Shown piece after piece: positions 1-11,014 of a stretch of 30,738 nt of DNA. This DNA is from Saccoglossus kowalevskii. Lineage: Eukaryota; Hemichordata; Enteropneusta; Harrimaniidae. How positions within the stretch are numbered: position 1 is the stretch's first letter; each line of letters starts with the position of its first letter. Both the position numbers and the translations under genes were made by a program. The notes below the pieces were generated by a model. That model saw only the letters and a list, made by a program, of their open reading frames with translations. It ran no database searches and was not told the DNA's origin. Location of the stretch: the NCBI RefSeq assembly GCF_000003605.2, contig NW_003133846.1:318249-348986 (forward strand), given 5' to 3'.

Positions 1-600
1 GATGGAGTACAAATATTTTATACATGAACAACAAAAAATACATCCACAAAACTAACCGATTTGCATCAGTAACCATCATGTCTGATGTTTTGCAAAATCT
101 GCTCTGGCATGCTTGAAAAATTGTTAAAACTTTGTGATTTAGTTATGTTTAAAAATGTCTGCCAGTTGGTTAAATTTCATCAACATTTTGAAAGAACTGA
201 GTGTATCATGCAACCCATGATGTCTTACTTTAGTTTTATAAATAATAAAAATCTGTAAAAATGTATTTGAAAATTTGTAAAAAAAAAAAATGAATAAATA
301 GCCACCAGTTGGCTATTTTCAATCAAGTAGCTACAGAGGTGACAAAATGACTTGTGTCAGAAATGATCAAACATATCAAGAAAAAAAAATTGCCTAAACA
401 GACGATATGCATGCATGCATATACACACACACACACACACACACACATGTACACACATGTACACTTCTCACTGTCGTTTTAATAACGCACATTGGATTAA
501 CTTTTAATAAGTATAATACTTCAAACTCTTGATAAATACAAAACATAATCAAAAACTTCGCCATACTCACTTTTGTTTAGCAGACATTTTGTAGAGTTAC
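1..600. other. AT-rich upstream DNA without a gene
   Basis: No coding, RNA-gene or repeat-family signal was recognised apart from the microsatellite at 407-446 and short A-runs. A small inverted repeat, AATAGCCA/TGGCTATT, lies near 297-316 and is probably chance. Confidence 0.6.
407..446. repeat. (ATGC)n/(AC)n compound microsatellite
   Basis: Three and a half ATGC units (407-420) run into twelve AC dinucleotides (423-446). They are followed by two ACATGTAC palindromes at 445-463. Confidence 0.95.
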
Positions 601-653
601 AACTCGAGCAACCTTGGTACATCAGCTGGAAAAGCCCGAGTAGAGTTTAAAGG

Positions 654-676
654 TCAAATGACATCATTTGACGTCA
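654..676. promoter_or_regulatory. Paired CRE-like bZIP sites
   Basis: TGACATCA (659-666) and the perfect palindromic cAMP response element TGACGTCA (669-676) are spaced ten bases start to start. They overlap an inverted repeat TCAAATGA-CA-TCATTTGA (654-671). The site is 2.7 kb upstream of a cAMP-synthesising gene; binding by CREB/ATF proteins is inference. Confidence 0.4.
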
Positions 677-750
677 TTCGCGTCGCAACCCCGCTCGTTC
701 GAGTGCAACCCTCGCGAAGCGCGTAGGGACCCGCGTTACAATCGAACTCA
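661..750. other. Small CpG-dense patch with GCGAAGC hairpin
   Basis: About fourteen CpGs lie within ~80 bases, in contrast to the AT-rich surroundings. An imperfect hairpin CCCTCGCG-aag-CGCGTAGGG (709-727) contains GCGAAGC. This could be a small regulatory island, an alternative promoter, or the end of a dispersed repeat. Confidence 0.5.
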
Positions 751-759
751 GCCCTATTC

Positions 760-1384
760 TTACATGGTGATTCTATTTACTTGAGTTCCATTGTCTTTTT
801 CAGAAAGACGATATGCGCCCTCTAAATTACATGTAAACTGTTTAAACACAAAATCTGTCATTTCACTACGCACATTCAGCCAAATGGTTTGCAACTGTCA
901 GTTTGAGCATTTTAAGCATGTTTTAAGATTGTAAATGTTTATTTTATTTTGTTTTTGTTTTAAAGTAAACTTTAAATTGACCATACTCTCGGCGCAACGA
1001 AAGTTTTACATGCCATCCATTGGGGTTCAAAGAAAACAAAAATGCATATACAGAACAAATCACAAATATCTTGTTATTATTAGTAGTAATATTAGTAACT
1101 GTACCGTCGCAGTGTGTTCAGAAACTATGACTCCTCGACGATGGGGGTAGTAAAATTCGATGAGGAAATTTGACCACCGGTATCAGATAAGGAATTCTTC
1201 AAGTTGTTGTGAAAGGTGGGCAAAATTCCCCCGTGAAACAGACAAGGCGCCACATTTTGAGTGAGCTGCTATTTAACATTTATATTTAAAAGTCGGTGAT
1301 ATTGAACTTCACATACTGTACTGCTATTGGGGGGAAATGTGGTCCTGGATACACGTGTACGTGGAAAAAACACAGGTGCTATTG
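760..1384. other. Noncoding stretch, nothing recognised
   Basis: The 71-codon open frame at 935-1150 shows no family resemblance and has low-complexity hydrophobic/basic content typical of chance frames. No repeat partner was seen elsewhere in the window. Confidence 0.5.
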
Positions 1385-1955
1385 GACAATGTAATAGTTT
1401 CGGGCTGAAATTCATCCATAATATTTAATTTGCATAATAATTTAATTTTGGGCATTTCCACCGATTTTTTTCTTTTTCAGGAAATAATCATCCCATTCTA
1501 ATGAAAATCAGACAAAGCACGTACCTGATTAGTTTCAGGTTGAAATTCGAGCATACCAATTACCTAATTTGCATATTATACATAATTATCACATTTCAAT
1601 GAAATTCGGTACATATATGCTCTGGAGTAATCCACAGGCGTCATTAGTTTAATGTAGCCAACTATGCATACTGATTTTCTAATGTTTATTAGCCAATTTC
1701 TGATATCTAAAATAATCAGACCTAAGTTGAACTCGTGGTTGAGATGCCCTGGAATAAATCAGACTGACGACTGAGTACTAGTATTATAAACTTCAATGAT
1801 GTGGTTCACATTGTTTTCATTTTGTGCATCTCAAATAGCAGACCATTGTTAGTCGCCAGGCTTCTTCTTTGAAAGGCTAATATTACATTTTGAATGAATA
1901 TTAACTATGCCTCCAATCGGCACACGCGAGTTCTTTCTAAGATTTCTTTCATTTC
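1385..1955 (+). repeat. Dispersed repeat, copy 1
   Basis: The core from 1543 aligns by eye in the same orientation with 20966-21265. Shared blocks include AAATTCGAGCATAC, CCTAATTTGCATA, CCAATTTCTGATATCT, AACTTCAAT(G/A)ATGTGG and CACATTGTTTTCA. A tandem partial unit (AGTTTC-GGCTGAAATTC near 1396 and AGTTTC-GGTTGAAATTC near 1531, 135 bases apart) precedes the core. No coding capacity is seen, so it is likely nonautonomous and diverged. Confidence 0.85.
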
Positions 1956-2036
1956 AAATTGATTTGGCGAGCAAGATTCTCCCGACTTACAAAATTGTAC
2001 TCACCCCCACACGATGTGATTCACGATGTCCAGTTT

Positions 2037-2160
2037 AAAGGGCGATGGTCGTCGCGCCGCATTCTGTTCGATATGGGACTTATAGCGACTTATACAACGC
2101 ATGTAAAATACATTGTTTACACGAAATGCGTACACGCGCTGCGCGACGACCACCGCCTTT
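2037..2160. repeat. Inverted repeat, ~20-bp arms
   Basis: Arm 2037-2057 (ending GGTCGTCGCGC) is the inverse of 2141-2160 (starting GCGCGACGACC) with one mismatch and one indel. The ~83-bp loop is GC-mixed. A second inverted pair (ATTCTGTTC at 2061-2069 and GAACAGAAT at 2188-2196) lies around it, so the structure resembles a small foldback element. Confidence 0.75.
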
Positions 2161-2699
2161 CAAAAGTAACAACCTTGGCGACTTATTGAACAGAATTGCT
2201 TTAGTACGATTATAATACAACAAACAGTAAATAAGTAGGTGATATAGAAGTTTGCATAATGAGGGAAGCAATGTTCCTAATACTTCGGCGAGCTACTTGC
2301 ATGGTATAAATACATTACATTATGATTTTCACATGGACTTACGATTACTTACAAACATTACTATAAAACAAAGCGTGATGAAAAGCAATCAAACAAACGA
2401 TTAATTCAATTTATTTGCAGTTCAAAATAAAACTGCAGTCAAATACGTCGCCAATTCATATCTACCAAAAGAAGTCTTGAAAAAATTGCGGAACTGTATC
2501 TGGGGTGTCCGACAGTATAAATAACAGCCAGTGGCATATGGACCAATCAGCCAATTGGATTTTTATGACCGGTAAAACGCCCGAGAACATGAATAGCAAT
2601 AACGATGATCAATGTGGCAAGCAGGACGCGAGAAAAACAAATCAGCAGACATTAGATTTTCAGATTCCATCATAATATTCCGCGTGGATGTATTAATTC

Positions 2700-2918
2700 A
2701 TTTGTCGCAAGCACCCACCGCATGCTAGAGAATGTAAATCAGATATAGTGAGCTGTAAGAACCTGATTGTGTGTGTTTAATGTCGGTGTTTCCCGTCATT
2801 GCTGCTGTGTATCGTCGCACCGCGGGTTAAGATTGTTTCACCGGCAGTCGCCGAATCTTAAGTTCCATCTTCATTTTTGATGATATCCAAGCTCAAGCAG
2901 ATATTTCTCAGACCGTAG
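2700..2918 (+). promoter_or_regulatory. Candidate promoter / noncoding first exon
   Basis: This tract and the DNA up to about 3130 are visibly richer in G, C and CpG than the surrounding sequence and contain no open frame of note. A donor-like site, GTAG|GTATAT, lies at 2918/2919 and could pair with the acceptor at 3356 (intron of 438 bases). No clear TATA box was identified. The assignment rests on composition, position and splice-site pairing only. Confidence 0.3.
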
Positions 2919-3319
2919 GTATATTCTTACGTTATCTCACACTCGTAATTTTTATTGATTTTTCAATGGTGAAATCGTGTAGGCTCTGTTTGCTCGGGCT
3001 GTATGCGCGATGATTTTCGCTATGATGAAGGTCGACCATGATCGTAGTCATACAATCGCCGTTTAGTCGCAGAGCCACCGTTCTCGCGCAGTGCGGCTGG
3101 TCGTGTGGCCTGTAATGCGGGGTTGTCTATGAAATTTGTTTATATAAGAACAGTGTATCGTGGTGTATGTCTGTTTCGACCCTATTAGGTACGATACACT
3201 CCAAATATAGAACAGTAACTATACATCGTCATTGTACAATAACGCCGATGTAAGACATGCCCCCAATTGTATTATCTTTGTCATATTTGAACACTACTCA
3301 GGTCTTTTATATTTATTTA

Positions 3320-3356
3320 TTTATACTTTTATTTTCAATATTTTACTATACAACAG
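3320..3356 (+). other. Putative 3' splice acceptor of a 5'-UTR intron
   Basis: A T-rich tract (runs of TTTT separated by A/C) leads to ACAACAG at 3350-3356, ten bases before the start ATG. There is no other AG in the preceding ~50 bases. This looks like an acceptor joining a noncoding exon to the coding exon. Alternatively transcription starts nearby and the tract is merely AT-rich 5' UTR. Confidence 0.45.
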
Positions 3357-3365
3357 CTATTGAAG

Positions 3366-4313
3366 ATGTCCACGACGAGAGCTGATAACACACCACCCGA
3401 TTCGGCGGGCTCGACAAGGAGTCGTAAATCTGCATGGGAGGACAGCAACCCAGGTGCACAACAACAGGAACAGCAGCAACAACAACAGCAACAGAATGTT
3501 GACTCAAGTAATACAAAACTGAACGTAGACAACAAAAATAAGGGAGAACCAAATTTGACATCGTCGAGACCTGCTAGTGCAACGTCTATTCTGAGCTCTC
3601 GGTCACGCAAATCCGCCTGGGAAAAAGAGGCAGAGAACCCGGAACCCACTGTTCGGACCCGACTATCGAGGGGAGCCAGGCCTGAGATAAAAAATGGTCG
3701 ATCAAAAAACGGTGATATTAGGTTGAAGTCTGTGGAACTGGAAGAGAAAAAGGACAGAGATGCAGAGTCGATTCTTAACAATGAGGGAACATGTACAGAC
3801 TCGTTGAGGGAATTCTCCAAGGTGTTCAGATCTAAAAAATTCAAATCAGAAAAACTTGAACGTTTATATCAAAGATATTTTTTCAGCCTGAACAAAAGCA
3901 GCTTGATGTGCCTAATTGGCTTAATAGCTCTTGTTTGTATTGTGATGATAATTTTCTACTATGGCCCTGGGAACACTTCATGGGTTAGAGGAGTTATTCT
4001 CGGAGTTTTCTTCATATTCCTTGTTGGGCTGCAGTTTTTTTGTAATCGCAGCGGCTTTTCTCAGCGACAACTCAGTATCGTCTGTTACATAATAATCATT
4101 CTCCTGTGTATTATTATACTGGTTGCTGTGCTGTCTGCGGTGCCATCTTCGGCTACAGCTGCTGTTTGGTGTACCATCTTCTTTATCTACATGATCTACA
4201 CGTTACTGCCCGTGAGGATGAGGCTAGCGGTCCTAGGCGGGTGCTGTCTTGCACTCTTTCATATTGTTTGTGCAGCAGCAAATAACAGCGGCGACTGGTT
4301 TCTATGGAAACAG
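3366..4313 (+). CDS. Adenylyl cyclase type 5/6-like, first coding exon (partial gene)
   Basis: This is the N-terminal exon of a nine-class membrane adenylyl cyclase, which makes cAMP from ATP at the plasma membrane. It has 316 codons and ends in phase 0. Residues 1-160 are cytosolic: a basic/Ser-rich start, an interrupted Gln tract (32-43), the motif RSRKSAWE twice (18-25 and 79-86), then a charged stretch. KLERLYQRYFF (163-173) directly before helix 1, LLPVRMR (280-286) and the FLWKQ end are hallmarks of vertebrate AC5/AC6, recognised from memory. Hydrophobic segments lie near 178-199, 207-226, 236-257, 266-283 and 288-306, five of the six M1 helices. Start choice: ATG at 3366 has A at -3; there is no upstream in-frame ATG before the stop at 3288. 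Reading on past 4313 gives four codons and a TAA. Helix 6 and both catalytic domains must lie in later exons that I do not find here. AC5 and AC6 cannot be separated, as invertebrates often have one co-orthologue. Confidence 0.93.
3459..3494 (+). repeat. Interrupted CAG/CAA glutamine tract
   Basis: Twelve codons read Q3-E-Q8, mixing CAA and CAG with a single GAA. The interruptions suggest a fairly stable coding microsatellite. It sits in the disordered N-terminus of the cyclase. Its antisense gives a Cys/Val-rich open frame on the minus strand that is only a shadow. Confidence 0.9.
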
Positions 4314-4319
4314 GCAAGT
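4314..4319 (+). other. Putative GC-type 5' splice donor of the first coding intron
   Basis: The exon ends AAA CAG (Lys-Gln) and is followed by GCAAGT. Apart from C at the second intron base, CAG|GCAAGT is a perfect match to U1 snRNA, which is the typical form of GC-AG introns. The Lys-Gln position is where similarity to the AC5/6 family is retained; the next codons (Ala-Ser-Val-Ile-stop) do not resemble the family. The only nearby GT alternative, at 4318 (GCAA|GTGTCA), is weaker and would insert an alanine and shift the phase. Confidence 0.75.
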
Positions 4320-6630
4320 GTCATTTAAATACCTTATCAATCTGAATTAACAGATAAATCCCAATTCGGTTCAGATTTTTTTGATTAAAATGATTAACCC
4401 TACTTGATTTATTTACACATATGTATTAAATTAATTGTTGTCTTCATAGTACTAGGGTTTTTTGAACAGGATATTGTATCCTGTACGGATACAACACATT
4501 GTTTCCCAGTATGGACTGGTAATTATATACTTATAAATACATATCACCATGGATAAGATAAGGTACTGTAACTAGGGAGATAAATTGTGAGATCTCATGA
4601 AATCCGGCATTTTATCTGCACAGCAAGATTGAATCAAATGTTCCCTACTCAGCTGCAAAAAAAGCACAAAAAAAAAATTATTAAATATATAAGTATTTTG
4701 AAATTTAAAGGAATTAAAGCAATCATAACCAAAATGCATGTTAGCAACTGGAGTGGCTGAGCTGATGTTTAATTTAATATTTTTTTCAATGATTTTTAAT
4801 GATTATTTTGATTACCCTATACATATGAAAATTGAAAAAAAAAAAATAACGCAACTATTACCACCACCACCAACAATGTTTTGATGTTTTTTGTTGAATT
4901 ATCCTGGTAATGTACCAATTCAACCTTCATCTCCAGATACTGTCAATATTTAGGATTAATCAGGGAAAATAATTCCTAAAACTGGTCTTCAAAATCACCT
5001 AATTTACATTGTATATATATTGTGAAAACTATGAAATCGTGGTAGGAAGGAGGAATTGATTCAACCTCCTTCACTCTATCCCTCCTCACCCCCCAAAAAA
5101 ACACACAGATGTCCTGCATACTCAACTTTTAGAAAAGATCCATTATATGTGGAACCTCCCAATTAATTTTTTAAAGTACATTGTCCACCCACTTGGTTGT
5201 GAGTATTCCCTCAGGAGACAATGTAAATACTGCATTTGCTGTATATACTGTATTATAATAAAAACATCTCAAATAGAAGGGCATGTAAGCTAACAATTAC
5301 ATTTCTGTATGCCCAGTCACTCAAATATGATTTATTTTGACTTATAGACACTCCTCTGTCATGTATGGGAGTGGATGTACTACTAATAGAAAAATACGCT
5401 TATATTTCTTAATTCGAATTCAAGTTTCAGAGGATCAAATATCCTGAGGTCACAAAATCGCAGTGCTTCGTGGGTTGCTGTGGCTGGTCATTCTATTCAA
5501 TGAATGTGCAATACTAGTATTTTGTCAACCATTTTTTGGTATCCGGTTAAATCAATAAAACATGAATAGAAATATTTTCGGACAGCTGTATCAAATCATC
5601 TTATAATAATAAACAAATGTTAATTTAAATTCCTTCTTTTTCTCATTTTTCATAGTTCTTTTCTGCAATATCAACATTGCATACTGTAGTGGACACTCAC
5701 TGTTTAAAATTTAACTCAAAGCCACTTGAAATACTCTCAACCTTGAGCGCAGCTATTTTTTTAATCACAGATAAATGCTGGTGTTTTTCCTATCTTGCAT
5801 GCAACAAATTATAGAGTAAGACCAATTCTGTGTATTCAAGAAGATGGGGGTAGATGGGCTAAAAATGAGTCAAAAAAAAATACAGAATTAAATAAAAGAA
5901 ACATTTGAGAATGAAAAAAGGCATATTTCAATAAAATAAATATTTTGTTTCAAATAGTGCTGTATTTAAACAGCCTGTCCTCATTGCCACATAAATTGAT
6001 AGTAAAATTGTTAATACATGTAGTGTAGCGCAAGACTTAATGTCTTTCCACCCAACATTGTCATATTTATTTTACCCCGCTGTGTATGTGTATTCACAGT
6101 TGCGGATGGCCATGCCCGTGATCTACCGGTAGCTACCATCAGCGCACGTTGGATTTGCTTCCCCCAAACAATCTTTTTCATTACGCATTAGGTTTTATAA
6201 TGCACGGAAGTGGAAATGATCATTCAAATTGCCCGGTAGAGCTTTTACGTGGTAATTAAGTGCTCTGTTGACATAGTGTAATAATCATACAGTTTCCTGA
6301 ATGAATGCATGTTTTTATTAACATCATTTGTATAGTAATTCATACAGCTTCTATATTGATCTAGTTGCATGCTGGCTAAATAATGCACAGACATCAAGGG
6401 TTGATAGCTTCAGTACATACACATTGTTTATTATGGTGTGGATTTTCCAATGCATCTTGATATGCTCTATTGTTGGGATTTGGCTATTAAATTGTGTTCT
6501 TTGTTATTAGAATGAGACACCTGCGTTTGATACTTAAATGCGATTGTCTGTGCATTGTACAGGTGTATTATTGGAATACGTGAATCGTATGGAGTCGTTT
6601 CGTGCTACTCTACCTGAGAACACTGTTAAC
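4320..6630. other. AT-rich intronic DNA, no feature recognised
   Basis: It contains A/T homopolymer runs, a short (ACC)n-like stretch near 4860 and a TACCGGTA palindrome at 6124-6131. No exon or RNA gene was recognised. Confidence 0.5.
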
Positions 6631-6635
6631 TGTAA

Positions 6636-7015
6636 TATTATGAGGTTATTACGAAGATACTGAAAAGTATGCACGAAGACAGTACAACCAGAGTATAGAC
6701 CTGCTCTCAGTGGAGGTCGATGCGATGGCGTACTGTCTAAGTGCATACTTTGTGGTATCCTTTGTAATAATCTTATTATTATACATCTTTTCGGCCTAAT
6801 AATACAGCATGGGAATGCCGAAATCCAGAATCAGCAAACTTCTTTGTGTGGAGTCCGGTCAAACCCTGGTGGCAGCCATGTTTGTTTCTATTAGGTATTA
6901 GAGAACACTTACGTGCGTGATAATTCCATATTTGGAATTCGCATTTCCTTATATGGTAGGATGAAAATACCCCATAAAATACGGCACACTGTAATTTATG
7001 TCAGATGTATCATAA
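6636..7015 (+). mobile_element. Foldback/MITE-like element, copy 1
   Basis: The first ~150 bases form a long hairpin. The inner arms 6665-6685 and 6730-6750 are 21 bp with about two mismatches, and outer arms (GGTTATTAC against GTAATAATC) extend it to ~6636-6782. A ~230-bp tail follows and is shared with copy 2, including CATGGGAATGCCGAA, GCAGCCATGTTTGTTT, CCATATTTGGAATT and GCATTTCCTTATAT. No open frame encodes a transposase, so it would be mobilised in trans. Confidence 0.8.
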
Positions 7016-7075
7016 TAATAATTATTAAAAAATAATTTAATAATAATAATTATAGTAATAATAATGATGAACTTT
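7011..7075. repeat. (TAA)n-rich imperfect microsatellite
   Basis: Repeated ATA/TAA units with interruptions directly follow the foldback element, as is common at element tails. Confidence 0.8.
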
Positions 7076-7308
7076 ATTATAAGACTATACTTAATTTTTT
7101 TCTTTGATTCAATTATAAAAAAAAGTCTTCATGCCACCAAATAAGTATTTTGTATTGTTTTCAGCATCTAGTATTGTATTCTGTAGATTGTTTAATTTTA
7201 TAATTATATTTAAAAAAAATGAACCTCAGCCCATTATCTGAAACATTAGTGTAATCAGAGTAACATATAATTTGTATATGTTTTTGTCACTGAATACGGT
7301 AAAACAGT

Positions 7309-7322
7309 GGGGGGAGGGGGGG
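7309..7322. repeat. G-rich tract
   Basis: A GGGGGG-A-GGGGGGG run in AT-rich DNA. Similar G/C runs occur at 8876-8886 (C11), 10711-10727, 15218-15233, 17146-17156 (G11) and 30478-30488 (G11). Confidence 0.9.
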
Positions 7323-7329
7323 TCCTTGT

Positions 7330-8460
7330 TAATGTAAAATATGCACTATACATGTACTAAAAAATTAGTAGTACCGGTACATAAAGGACAGTTTTTGACC
7401 ATTTTTAATTTTAATTTTGATACAAAATAGTCTTACAAAGATATTTAGTCTAAAGTAAGACGCACATCACATCTTTGGTCTATTGCAGAGAGCTAGGTTT
7501 GTCAGGAATACCGATTACCTCTGTCTGTGTGACTTTTATAACAGATAGAGGGACTGTGTATAATTGTACAACAGATTTTGTTCATTTATCTAAATTTGTC
7601 AGGAGTATCGTTGCTCTTTCTGTTTACAGCGGAGGAGCAGGGCTCTCACATGGTGATATGTCATGACTTATATTCATAATCATATCAAGAATATTTTCCA
7701 GCTGTCTACACTGTACATGTACAGGCTGTTTACATATGCAAAGCATGACCATCCTAACATTGTGAGTTCATTTGCTATCATACAGGCCATTTTCGGTTCA
7801 ATGTTTCATAGATTATAAAAGGTTTCTAAAAAAAAAAAAAACACAGCTGAAAGATTTTGCAAAAAAACAAACCGACAGCTGATGACACTGTGATATCCTA
7901 TGATGTTTATATCATAGTATATACTGTTACCCATCTTCATTGGTTTGTTTACCTTTTCATTACACTGCGTATCTCCCTCTGTGTTATTTATTAATATGTA
8001 ACCTAATGGTTTGATTCAACTATTTGACTAATAAGATCCTACTGTATTGCTCACATATCTCAACCGCATACCATATTGTGGTATATCTTATACAAGCAGA
8101 GATGTATGTTGAATAGAACGTGATGATGTTGGTTTAATTTCACCATCTTCAGAATTACCCAGTTAAAATTATGTCTAGTCAATTAAAGGCATTCCCACTT
8201 TGCAAAATCCAAGGGGTACTATCTACTAACCAATATTATAAATTTTTTAAGAATGTTGATAGCTGATGAAAAATTAACTGCAGAATATGAAATTAAGCGT
8301 GTTTCTTAAATCAAGTTTGATTTGTAAACAATAGAAATTCATTGAGTTTGTCTTTGAAAGTCGGTTTTATTGTAGGTAAAATTTAAAAATAGGTGAAAGC
8401 TGCTAGGACCGATAAATATAATGTATATATAGCCTAAGATTAACTACTACCATTTTATAT
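7330..8460. other. Intronic DNA between foldback copies, no gene recognised
   Basis: GTACCGGTAC (7371-7380) and an ACATGTAC-type palindrome near 7714 are the only notable motifs. Confidence 0.5.
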
Positions 8461-8463
8461 ATA

Positions 8464-8835
8464 TATTATGAGGTTATTACGAAGCGTACATCGTGAGTAT
8501 CAACCAACGCACAGCGGAGGTCGATACGACAGCGTACTGTCTGAAAGCGTACTTTGAGGTATCCTCGTAATAACCTTATTATTATACATCTTTTCCTTCC
8601 AAGGATACATGGGAATGCCGAAACACAAAAAATTTAGAACAGAATAAGCGAACTTTTTTGTATGTGCAGCCATGTTTGTTTTTCATTATTAGAGGACGCT
8701 TACGCACGTTATCACTCCATATTTGGAATTTGCATTTCCTTATATAGTAGGATGAAAGTACCCTGTAAAATACCGGTACCGCAAAATTTCGACAAGCTGT
8801 AACTTATGGCATTACGGTGACAAATGTATAATAAA
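8464..8835 (+). mobile_element. Foldback/MITE-like element, copy 2
   Basis: Same orientation as copy 1 and about 1.83 kb downstream. The outer arms are well kept (GAGGTTATTACGA at ~8470 against TCGTAATAACCTTATTATTA at ~8563), but the left inner arm is rearranged, leaving AGCGTAC at both sides. The tail matches copy 1. Many substitutions separate the copies, so they are independent old insertions or an old duplication. Confidence 0.8.
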
Positions 8836-8839
8836 ATAC

Positions 8840-10980
8840 ATTATACATGTAGGTATATTTATCTCGGGTTAAGAACCCCCCCCCCCTCTCCCAAAATGAA
8901 ATTTTTGGAAAGATGAGGCAGGATATCTACTTTTAACATTTTATATTATTCAGCAAAAACATTATCATTTTTACACATTAAATGTTTTTAGCTTTTTCTG
9001 GGAGTGATATTTCACAAATTTACAAAGTGTGAATACATCATCAACTGACAGAAGTCTCATTACATGTATAGATAAATATGGGTAGTTTATGTACCAATAT
9101 ATAAAGTATGCATTTTCCTCCGTTTAATGATTGCCTTCTAAGACACTGATTAATAAATTGATAAATGATTTACGCGTAATATAATGCCTGTTGCATTCAT
9201 TGATTCCCATGAAATCAGCGTCGCTAAATTGCCACTCTTTCATTGAATGCATGCAGTGTTGTTACTGTCTGGTAGTTACGTGCCAGCTCGGCTCATTAGT
9301 CATAAACGTAGCTCTTCAAGCATTCATAATAACTGCACTTACCTTTCCAGTTCCTCAATTTATTAGAAACAGTGCTTAAATCTCGATATCAGATTGATTT
9401 TAAATCCGAAATGACTACTTCAGGGTTTTTTTTTTTCAATTTCCTTATTTTTATTGTAAATCATGTTCTGTCAATCACTATCCCAGATAGTGTGCGTAGG
9501 TCTTGTGCGTTTTTTATTTTGTGTTAATATCAAATTTTGGTTGGTATTTAAATGTATGTACCCCGGTAAATTCAAAATTTGCAAAAATGGGAAAGATTTG
9601 CACTATCAAGAAATCTGTAAAATGTGAATTTCAGAATCAAACATTGGCTGATTGCTGTACATTCTTGAGATTCAACCAGTGCCAGTCTTGATATTTTGTA
9701 GATGTAATTTAACCTGTGACATTGTGTAACCATGATTGCAACCTTATGAATTTAATCTTCCAAATTAAGCAAATTATTCACTTTTACCGGTATTACATTT
9801 TATTCACTTCAGTGATAATATGAATGATATTATGAAATATTTTCACAGAGAAAAAATTTGAGGAAAAAAATTCTACAGGGAAAATTACGGGAAAATTATC
9901 CTGGAAAAAGCCTAGCTCGAATAAGAATGAAGGGAAAAAGAAATTTGCACAGTTTTTCTATCATGTCCCCTCCCAGAATTTCTAATGGTTTGCCCCTAAA
10001 CCTGATAACCATGTACACTGTGTAATGGCCACTGGTTTATATTCGTGGTGGGTAAACCGTCTGTGCAGTCTTATTGATTAAGAGTGAATGAACAAGATAA
10101 AGTCATTTAAATATGGTAATTGGTATTTTGAAGTACATCATGTATTCCAGATCCTGCAAGGGGAGCATGGGATATATGCAAATTATTCTCGGCAATGAAT
10201 ATTTATTACTGCTATAATATTTTACAATTATATTTCTACCAGAATTGATTTGTGTTTGTCATAACTCTTTGTTAGTGTTTATGATCTTCAAAATAACTGG
10301 TATGTGAATGTCCGTGTATCGTAAATTGATATGTATGTAAATATGAAAGGAATGATTCAACAAATAATGGCATGGTGGTTATTGTATTGACAGGCGTCCC
10401 CTGGTTGCCTGTAGTCTTGCTCATGTGTTGAGGTCATCTTGCAGGTGGTGAAAATGTAATATCACTGATTTGTGGTGGTCTAATTTTAGAACACAATATT
10501 AATACCATATTTTACCATGTGTACTCACTCTGAGCAGTGTTATCGCGTGTTGATGGCATTCAGATGTAAAATACAGTTTTGTGTGTGTGTGTGTGTGTGC
10601 GAGCATGGGCAGATACAGTATGTTTGGTGAATTATGTCGTTGCTGCAATGCTTTGTGGGATATATATGTATGAGTAATAGTTTGGGATGGAGAATAATAT
10701 GAATAGTTTGGAAGGGGGAGGGGGTCCTCCTACTCTACCCACTAAATCCACACTGACGAGTTATAAATGCTTTAATGGTTTTCATATTTTGAGTGAATAA
10801 ACAACATATTTGATTCATAAGCTCATACAAGGTATGTTGCTATGCTTAGTTTAATACCCATTGCATGTCAAAACACATACAGTGTGATAACTACCACCAA
10901 TTATCAGTTTACAATATCATATTAGGAGTTGTTGTTGTTGTTATACTGTTGTTGTTTGGGGGAATATATTAAGAAAGCTT
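8840..10980. other. AT-rich intronic DNA, simple repeats only
   Basis: It contains a C11 run (8876-8886), a TACCGGTA site (9785-9792), (GT)n at 10581-10599, a G-rich tract at 10711-10727, and a GTT/GTTG-rich stretch at 10926-10958. No coding or RNA-gene signal was recognised. Confidence 0.5.
10581..10599. repeat. (GT)n microsatellite
   Basis: Nine uninterrupted GT dinucleotides plus one base. Confidence 0.95.
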
Positions 10981-11014
10981 GTAAAAATGGTATACATGTA
11001 TAGGCTATATAATG

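Noticed and set aside
3360-3365. Upstream TTG start adding Met-Lys
   Set aside because: TTG is not a normal eukaryotic start; the ATG at 3366 has a good context.
3335-3844. 169-codon minus-strand frame rich in Cys and Val
   Set aside because: It is the antisense of the cyclase exon; the Cys run is the complement of the CAG/CAA tract.
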